A DNA stretch of 64,000 nucleotides. Source: CAYQJS01 sp964417895. Its GTDB lineage: Bacteria > Chloroflexota > UBA6077 > SHYK01. The stretch covers positions 62,001 to 126,000 of the forward strand of contig CAYQJS010000007.1 in NCBI GenBank assembly GCA_964417895.1, read 5' to 3'. Shown piece by piece: positions 59,739 through 64,000 of this stretch (positions are counted from its first letter, which is position 1; each line of letters begins with the position of its first letter). Both the position numbers and the translations under genes were made by a program. A model generated the notes under the pieces. The model made no database searches. It saw nothing but the letters and a program-made list of their open reading frames with translations, and was not told the origin of the DNA.

Positions 59739-60162
59739 GCCGCAGCCGTTCATCGACACGAATGTCCTCTTCTCCGGCGTCTACTCTCCCCTGGGTGCAC
59801 CTGCGGCCATCCTCCGTCAACATGCCGAAGGAGCCATCACCATCGTCGTCTCGCGCCAGGTACTCGAAGAATTGGTGGGAACCATCAAGACCAAGAAGCC
59901 GGAGCTCCTTCCGCTCCTGTACACCTTCCTGACTCACGCGCCACCAGAGCTGTGTGTTGACCCCACGCTCCTGGAGGTGGAGGAGGCCAGTCGCTGGATC
60001 AACCCTACCGACGCGCCCATCCTCGCGGCAGCGCGAACGAGCGGCGCGGACTGCATTGTCACGGGGAACACGCGACATTTCACACCGAACGTGGCTGCGC
60101 GTTCAGGGATCAGAATTGTCACCCCCGCCCAGTACGTGGAGCAGCTCGGTGCATCGCGCTGA
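59725..60162 (+). CDS. PIN-domain toxin (VapC-like) lacking a standard start codon
   Basis: A 145-residue PIN ribonuclease frame. Catalytic acids appear in PFIDTNVLFSGVY, VVSRQVLEELVGT and NPTDAPILAAARTSGADCIV; TGNTRHF is the usual end motif with Asn for the fourth acid. The frame has no ATG, GTG or TTG between the in-frame stop at 59662 and the first PIN strand. The best-placed codon is ATA 59725 (ATA GCG AGA CGT), where an ATG would be expected. The first internal start, TTG 59872, would omit the first catalytic Asp. It may be silent or weakly translated. Confidence 0.68.
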   Translation: MARRKPQPFIDTNVLFSGVYSPLGAPAAILRQHAEGAITIVVSRQVLEELVGTIKTKKPELLPLLYTFLTHAPPELCVDPTLLEVEEASRWINPTDAPILAAARTSGADCIVTGNTRHFTPNVAARSGIRIVTPAQYVEQLGASR

Positions 60163-60315
60163 GAAAGTGGGGGAGTAGGAGACTGATGCAGTCTCGCTCT
60201 GTGGTCTCCGGAGCTCAGAACCCCCCGTTTGTGAGACTTCCCTTGAGCTCGCCCCGTGAACCCGAGATCCTCGACGGGCTGTGGCAGTTGGTCGACTGAG
60301 AACTGGCCCATTGGC

Positions 60316-60345
60316 TTGCCCGCCCGTCGCGCGCGCTGTTAGAAT
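60316..60345 (+). promoter_or_regulatory. Promoter of rpmI-rplT
   Basis: TTGCCC (60316-60321), 18-base spacer, TAGAAT (60340-60345), 21 bases before the rpmI ATG. The leader is too short for an L20-binding autoregulatory structure of the usual size. Confidence 0.5.
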
Positions 60346-60366
60346 CCGCCATCCCGAGGAGTACCT

Positions 60367-60567
60367 ATGCCCAAGATCAAGACGCACAAGGCCACTGCGC
60401 GCCGCATGCAAGTCACCGGCTCCGGCAAGCTGCTCCGCACACGGGGCGGCAAGAGCCATAACCGCAGGAACCGCTCCAAGCGCGCTGCGCGCGAGTACGA
60501 CGAGATGGTGGCCGTCGCGGCTGTCGATGCACCACGCGTCCGGAAGCTCATGCCCAATGCGCACTAG
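60367..60567 (+). CDS. rpmI: Ribosomal protein bL35
   Basis: A 66-residue basic protein with the family start PKIKTHKATARRMQVTGSGK and RGGKSHNRRNRSKRAAR. ATG 60367 follows GAGGAG. It pairs with rplT. infC, which usually precedes them, is not present here, so the operon is reduced or starts at rpmI. Confidence 0.97.
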   Translation: MPKIKTHKATARRMQVTGSGKLLRTRGGKSHNRRNRSKRAAREYDEMVAVAAVDAPRVRKLMPNAH

Positions 60568-60600
60568 CGTGGCTTCCAGGGCAGGAGGATCGAGGCCCAG

Positions 60601-60954
60601 ATGACCCGGGTCAAGAGAGGCGTCGTCCAGCGACGCCGCCACAAAAAGGTGCTCAAGCAGACGGCCGGCCATTCCGGCGCGCGCCACCGCTTGTTCAAGA
60701 CCGCCAAAGAGTCGCTGATTCACGCCCTGGCGTACCAGTACCGCGATCGCCGCAACCGCAAGCGAGACTTGCGGCGCCTGTGGATCGTCCGCATTAACGC
60801 GGCGGTCCGCGAGCACGGCTTGTCCTACAGCCGCTTCGTGGCGGCGCTCGCGGCACAGGGCATTGAGATCAACCGCAAAATGCTGGCGGACCTCGCCGTG
60901 CGCAGCCCCGCGGAGTTTGGGGCCATCGTGGAGGCGGCCAGAGCGCCCGCGTGA
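60601..60954 (+). CDS. rplT: Ribosomal protein bL20
   Basis: A 117-residue 23S rRNA-binding protein needed early in 50S assembly. TRVKRGVVQRRRHKKVLKQT, YRDRRNRKRDLRRLWIVRIN and GIEINRKMLADLAV are the family blocks. GGCAGGAGG lies somewhat far (12 bases) from the ATG. It is 33 bases after rpmI. Confidence 0.97.
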   Translation: MTRVKRGVVQRRRHKKVLKQTAGHSGARHRLFKTAKESLIHALAYQYRDRRNRKRDLRRLWIVRINAAVREHGLSYSRFVAALAAQGIEINRKMLADLAVRSPAEFGAIVEAARAPA

Positions 60955-61009
60955 TGACTCGATCGGGCTCGATGCGCAGCGGCCGTTCGGTGTAGCATCA
61001 GCCCAGTTC

Positions 61010-61040
61010 AACGCCTCTGTCTGAAGGGACGGGGGCGTTT
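61010..61040 (+). terminator. Hairpin in the rplT-pheS gap (terminator or attenuator)
   Basis: A 12-bp stem pairing AACGCCTCTGTC with GACGGGGGCGTT (three G-T wobbles), 6-base loop, then TTGT. It may end rplT or attenuate pheS. No T-box consensus (TGGNACCGCG) was found nearby. Confidence 0.5.
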
Positions 61041-61100
61041 GTCATCAGCAACGATCCTGGAGGTGTGGGCAGCAGCCCGTGCCGACAAGGTGTGAGCCAC

Positions 61101-62135
61101 GTGTCCAGTATCGACGATGCACTCCGGAGCTTGACCCAGCAGGCGCTCGGCGATCTTGCGATGATCGAAGACGAGACCGCCCTGGAATCGTGGCGCACCG
61201 CCTACCTGGGACGGAACGGAGCGCTCACCTCCCAAATGCGCTCTGTTGGCCAACTCCCCTCTGTGGAGCGACCCGCGGCGGGCCAGGCCGCGAACAGGGC
61301 GAAGACCGAGATCGAGGCGGCGTACGCGGCGCGCGCCGAACAGCTGGGCGAGTTGGGGCTCGACCGCCGCTTGGAGGCGGAGCGCATCGACGTCACACTC
61401 CCAGCCCGCAGGCTGCACGCTGGTGGCCTCCATCCCATCACGCACACGCTCCGGCGCATCCTCGCAATCTTCAGGGACATGGGCTTCCAGGTGACCGAAG
61501 GCCCCGAGGTCGAGCTGGACTGGTACAACTTCGAGGCGCTCAATATTCCCCCAGACCATCCCGCGCGCGACATGTGGGACACCTTCTACGTCGATCCCCC
61601 CAGTGTCCTGCTGCGCACCCACACCTCGCCCGACCAGGCGCGCGTAATGGAGCGGAGCCAGCCGCCGATTAGGATCGTCGTGCCTGGCCGCTGCTATCGT
61701 TATGAGGCGCAGGACGCCTCCCACGAGTGGATGTTCTATCAGGTGGAGGGGCTCGCCGTGGACGTGGGGCTCACCATGGCCGACCTCAAAGGCGTGCTTG
61801 TCTCCTTCGCCCAACGCATGTTCTGGCCCGAGGTTCAGTGTCGCTTCCGGTGCGACTACTTCCCGTTCGTCGAGCCTGGCGTAGAGATGAGCGTGCAATG
61901 CCCTATCTGCCGAGGGCAGGGGTGCCGCGTCTGCAAGACCACTGGCTGGATCGAGCTGCTTGGCGCCGGCATGGTCCATCCTCGCGTACTGCGCAACGTG
62001 GGGTACGACCCCGATGCTGTCAACGGCTTTGCTTTCGGGATGGGGCCCGAGCGGATCACGATGGTAAAACACGCCGTGGACGACATCCGGCTCTTCTACG
62101 GCAATGACCTGAGATTCCTGTCGCAGTTCAACTGA
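61101..62135 (+). CDS. pheS: Phenylalanine-tRNA ligase alpha subunit PheS
   Basis: A 344-residue class II synthetase catalytic subunit. The N-terminal coiled coil (about 1-85) is followed by HPITHTLRRILAIFRDMGF, GPEVELDWYNFEALNIP, RTHTSPDQARVME (motif 2 area), VPGRCYRYEAQDASH, and motif 3 FGMGPERITMVKH. A Cys-rich finger (SVQCPICRGQGCRVCKTTGW) is inserted before the end, as in some other phyla. GTG 61101 was chosen for the AAGGTG upstream; GTG 61089 is possible. It is followed by pheT after a 123-base gap with a repeat. Confidence 0.95.
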   Translation: MSSIDDALRSLTQQALGDLAMIEDETALESWRTAYLGRNGALTSQMRSVGQLPSVERPAAGQAANRAKTEIEAAYAARAEQLGELGLDRRLEAERIDVTLPARRLHAGGLHPITHTLRRILAIFRDMGFQVTEGPEVELDWYNFEALNIPPDHPARDMWDTFYVDPPSVLLRTHTSPDQARVMERSQPPIRIVVPGRCYRYEAQDASHEWMFYQVEGLAVDVGLTMADLKGVLVSFAQRMFWPEVQCRFRCDYFPFVEPGVEMSVQCPICRGQGCRVCKTTGWIELLGAGMVHPRVLRNVGYDPDAVNGFAFGMGPERITMVKHAVDDIRLFYGNDLRFLSQFN

Positions 62136-62142
62136 GTCTCGC

Positions 62143-62244
62143 TGTCATGCTGAGCGCAGCGAAGCATCTCGCGGAGATATCGAGAAGTGGGTGTTTGCTC
62201 GACGATCTCACCGCCGGGAGACCCTTCGCCTCGCTCCGGGTGAC
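62143..62244. repeat. TGTCATGCTGAG hairpin repeat, copy 5
   Basis: Begins TGTCATGCTGAGCGCAGCGA and ends in CTCCGGGTGAC with GAGATATCGAGAAG inside. It separates pheS and pheT. Confidence 0.7.
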
Positions 62245-62258
62245 TAACGGGTAGCCCT

Positions 62259-64000
62259 ATGCGTGTACCGCTCCGCTGGCTCCGCGAATACGTTGAGATC
62301 TCCCTCTCAGCGGAGGAGATCGCCCACCGCCTTACCATGTCCGGGACCGAGGTCGGCTCGATCCTCCGTGTTGGCGCCGACTGGGACCGGATCGTCGTCG
62401 GACGTGTCGACGAGATCGGTCGGCATCCCAACGCCGACGCGCTCTTCGTCGCCACAGTGGATGTCGGATCCGAACGCATCACGCTCGTGACCGCGGCTCC
62501 GAACGTGCGCACGGGGGACGTCGTTCCAGTGGTCCGGGCAGGTGGGCGTCTCGCGGCCGACAGGACCGTTGAGGCGCGTCGCTTCCGCGGCGTGGCCTCT
62601 GAAGGGATGCTCTGTTCCGGCGACGAGCTGGGGATTTCGCCCGACAAGGAAACGATCTACGTCCTGGAGGCCGATGCGCCCATCGGCGCGGACCTGCGCG
62701 ATTACCTCGGCGACGACGTGCTGGACATCGAGCTGACGCCGAACCGTCCAGATTGCCTGGGGGTTGTGGGGATCGCCCGCGAGGTCGCCGCACTGACGGG
62801 CCCGGCCCTGCGGCTCCCCTCAACGGCGGGTCCCTCCGGCGCAAGGCCGATCGGCGACCACATTCAAGTGTTCGTCGACGACCCCGATCTTTGCCCGAGA
62901 TACACTGCCGCCTACGTGGCGGGCGTGCGTGTCGGGCCATCACCCCACTGGCTTCAGCGACGCCTGCACCTGTGCGGCATGCGCGCCATCAACAACGTCG
63001 TGGACGTGACCAACTACGTCATGCTCGAGTTCGGGCAACCGCTCCATGCGTTTGACGCCGACCGCCTGGGGGAGGCCACCATCCGAGTGCGCCGCGCCCG
63101 CCAGAGCGAGAGCATGATCACGATCGACGGCGAGCGTCGAGAGCTATCGCCCGAAATGCTGCTGATCGCCGACGCGACGGAGCCGGTGGCGCTCGCCGGC
63201 ATCATGGGGGGGATCGACAGCGAGATCTCCGACGGAACGACAAGGGTCGTTCTCGAGTCTGCCACCTTCGACGCTCGCAGCGTCAAGCGCACATCGCGGG
63301 CCCTGCGCCTCGGTACCGAGGCCTCCAAACGATTCGATAAAGGGCTAGACATCGAGCTGGCTCCCGTTGCCTCACGGCGCGCCCTGGATCTCATAGCGAG
63401 CCTCTCGGGCGGCACGACCGCCGACGGCCTCGCGGATGTGCGACAGCCGGAGGCCGAGCGCCGCCGCATCCGCTTCACGGCGGGCGACGTGGCCGGCCTC
63501 CTGGGTCAGGCGTACTCCATCGAACAGATCGACGGCGTACTCCTCCCTCTGGGCTTTGATCTCCGGCGCGAGCAGGAGAGCCTCGAGGCGATAGTCCCCA
63601 CGTGGCGAGGCGACGTCGAGGGGAAGGCCGACATCGCGGAGGAGGTGGCGCGCATCACCGGCTACGACGCCATCGCGACGGCGCTCCCCTCCGGCAGCAT
63701 CCCGCCAGCCTTCGAGGACCCCACCCTCCGCTGGGAGGAGACCGTTCGCTCGGCCCTGGCGGCGGCGGGCCTCCAGGAGGTTATCACCTACTCCCTGGTG
63801 GATCCCGGAGCGGCTGCCAGGCTCGACGCCGGCGCGCCTGATCACGGCGGCCCGACCCATCTCGCGGCCCCACCAGAAACGGAGAAGGGCGACGCGCCCA
63901 TCACCGTGACCAATCCCATGAGTGTGGAGCACAGCGTCCTGCGCACTACGCTTCTCCCCAGCCTGCTCCAGACGGTTGGCGCCAACCTGCGCTTCGGCCC
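62259..64000 (+). CDS. pheT: Phenylalanine-tRNA ligase beta subunit PheT (partial, 3' end outside)
   Basis: The frame is open to the window edge (580 codons of about 800). It starts RVPLRWLREYVEISLSAEEI. The EMAP-type tRNA-binding domain (about 38-150) contains VVGRVDEIGRHPNADALF. The B1/B3-B4 core has DIELTPNRPDCLGVVGIARE and RAINNVVDVTNYVMLEFGQP. B5 begins near TAGDVAGLLGQAY. The editing site is in the visible part. ATG 62259 lacks a strong SD. Confidence 0.96.
   Translation, partial: MRVPLRWLREYVEISLSAEEIAHRLTMSGTEVGSILRVGADWDRIVVGRVDEIGRHPNADALFVATVDVGSERITLVTAAPNVRTGDVVPVVRAGGRLAADRTVEARRFRGVASEGMLCSGDELGISPDKETIYVLEADAPIGADLRDYLGDDVLDIELTPNRPDCLGVVGIAREVAALTGPALRLPSTAGPSGARPIGDHIQVFVDDPDLCPRYTAAYVAGVRVGPSPHWLQRRLHLCGMRAINNVVDVTNYVMLEFGQPLHAFDADRLGEATIRVRRARQSESMITIDGERRELSPEMLLIADATEPVALAGIMGGIDSEISDGTTRVVLESATFDARSVKRTSRALRLGTEASKRFDKGLDIELAPVASRRALDLIASLSGGTTADGLADVRQPEAERRRIRFTAGDVAGLLGQAYSIEQIDGVLLPLGFDLRREQESLEAIVPTWRGDVEGKADIAEEVARITGYDAIATALPSGSIPPAFEDPTLRWEETVRSALAAAGLQEVITYSLVDPGAAARLDAGAPDHGGPTHLAAPPETEKGDAPITVTNPMSVEHSVLRTTLLPSLLQTVGANLRFG

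Noticed and set aside
60955..61100. T-box riboswitch upstream of pheS.
   Set aside because: No TGGNACCGCG sequence or specifier stem could be found.

Overview
The window is GC-rich bacterial DNA, most likely from a Chloroflexota (Chloroflexi) genome or metagenome bin. This is an inference from gene content: a fused hisIE beside hisF-hisA-hisH, a PI-mannoside-like lipid cluster, a prfB gene with a +1 frameshift site, a PheS with an inserted Cys-rich finger, many orphan substrate-binding proteins and small-molecule catabolic enzymes, and dense G/C-rich palindromic repeats. No 16S rRNA is present to confirm it.

From about 1 to 23.3 kb the window is an accessory catabolic region, mostly short transcription units with strong Shine-Dalgarno (SD) sequences. 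It holds a family 5 solute-binding lipoprotein, a DUF3105 membrane protein, a metallo-beta-lactamase-fold hydrolase with an SRAP/YedK-type protein, three paralogous methyltransferases, an amidohydrolase, two proteins resembling 4,5-dihydroxyphthalate decarboxylase, an LLM flavin oxidoreductase, cupin and VOC proteins, a ThDP enzyme, a cupredoxin, a class II aldolase, a Gfo/Idh/MocA oxidoreductase and a stand-alone 5'-3' exonuclease. Inside it (18.9-20.2 kb) is a coupled two-gene pair of unknown function, with a DUF1828-like second member.

From 23.4 to 29.7 kb the DNA is visibly more AT-rich and looks acquired. It carries a 30-codon leader ORF coupled to a small winged-helix-like protein, two diverged tandem copies of a membrane protein, a third small membrane protein, and a reverse transcriptase of the UG/Abi (defence-type) kind. 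The RT gene is bracketed by a decayed cupin 3' end on one side and the intact cupin gene on the other. A decayed copy of the amidohydrolase found at 33 kb lies nearby.

From 29.7 to 41 kb there is more catabolic and secreted content (bicupin, solute-binding lipoprotein, frameshifted amidohydrolase, Vgb-like beta-propeller, MsrA, broken Rieske oxygenase). It ends in a scarred area with metallopeptidase remnants and two almost identical decayed IS630-type copies flanking a secreted-protein gene.

From 41 to 64 kb the window is conserved housekeeping chromosome: hisH-hisA-hisF-hisIE, prfB, two acyltransferases with a GT4 glycosyltransferase and a CDP-alcohol phosphatidyltransferase, tRNA-Arg(CCG), uracil-DNA glycosylase, panB-panC, a RelA/SpoT homologue, tgt with a FecR-like gene, ruvB, queA, two toxin-antitoxin loci that look disabled, rpmI-rplT, pheS and the start of pheT. 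At least four repeat families are scattered through the window. Copies have entered the coding sequence of hisIE (linker) and queA (N-terminus).
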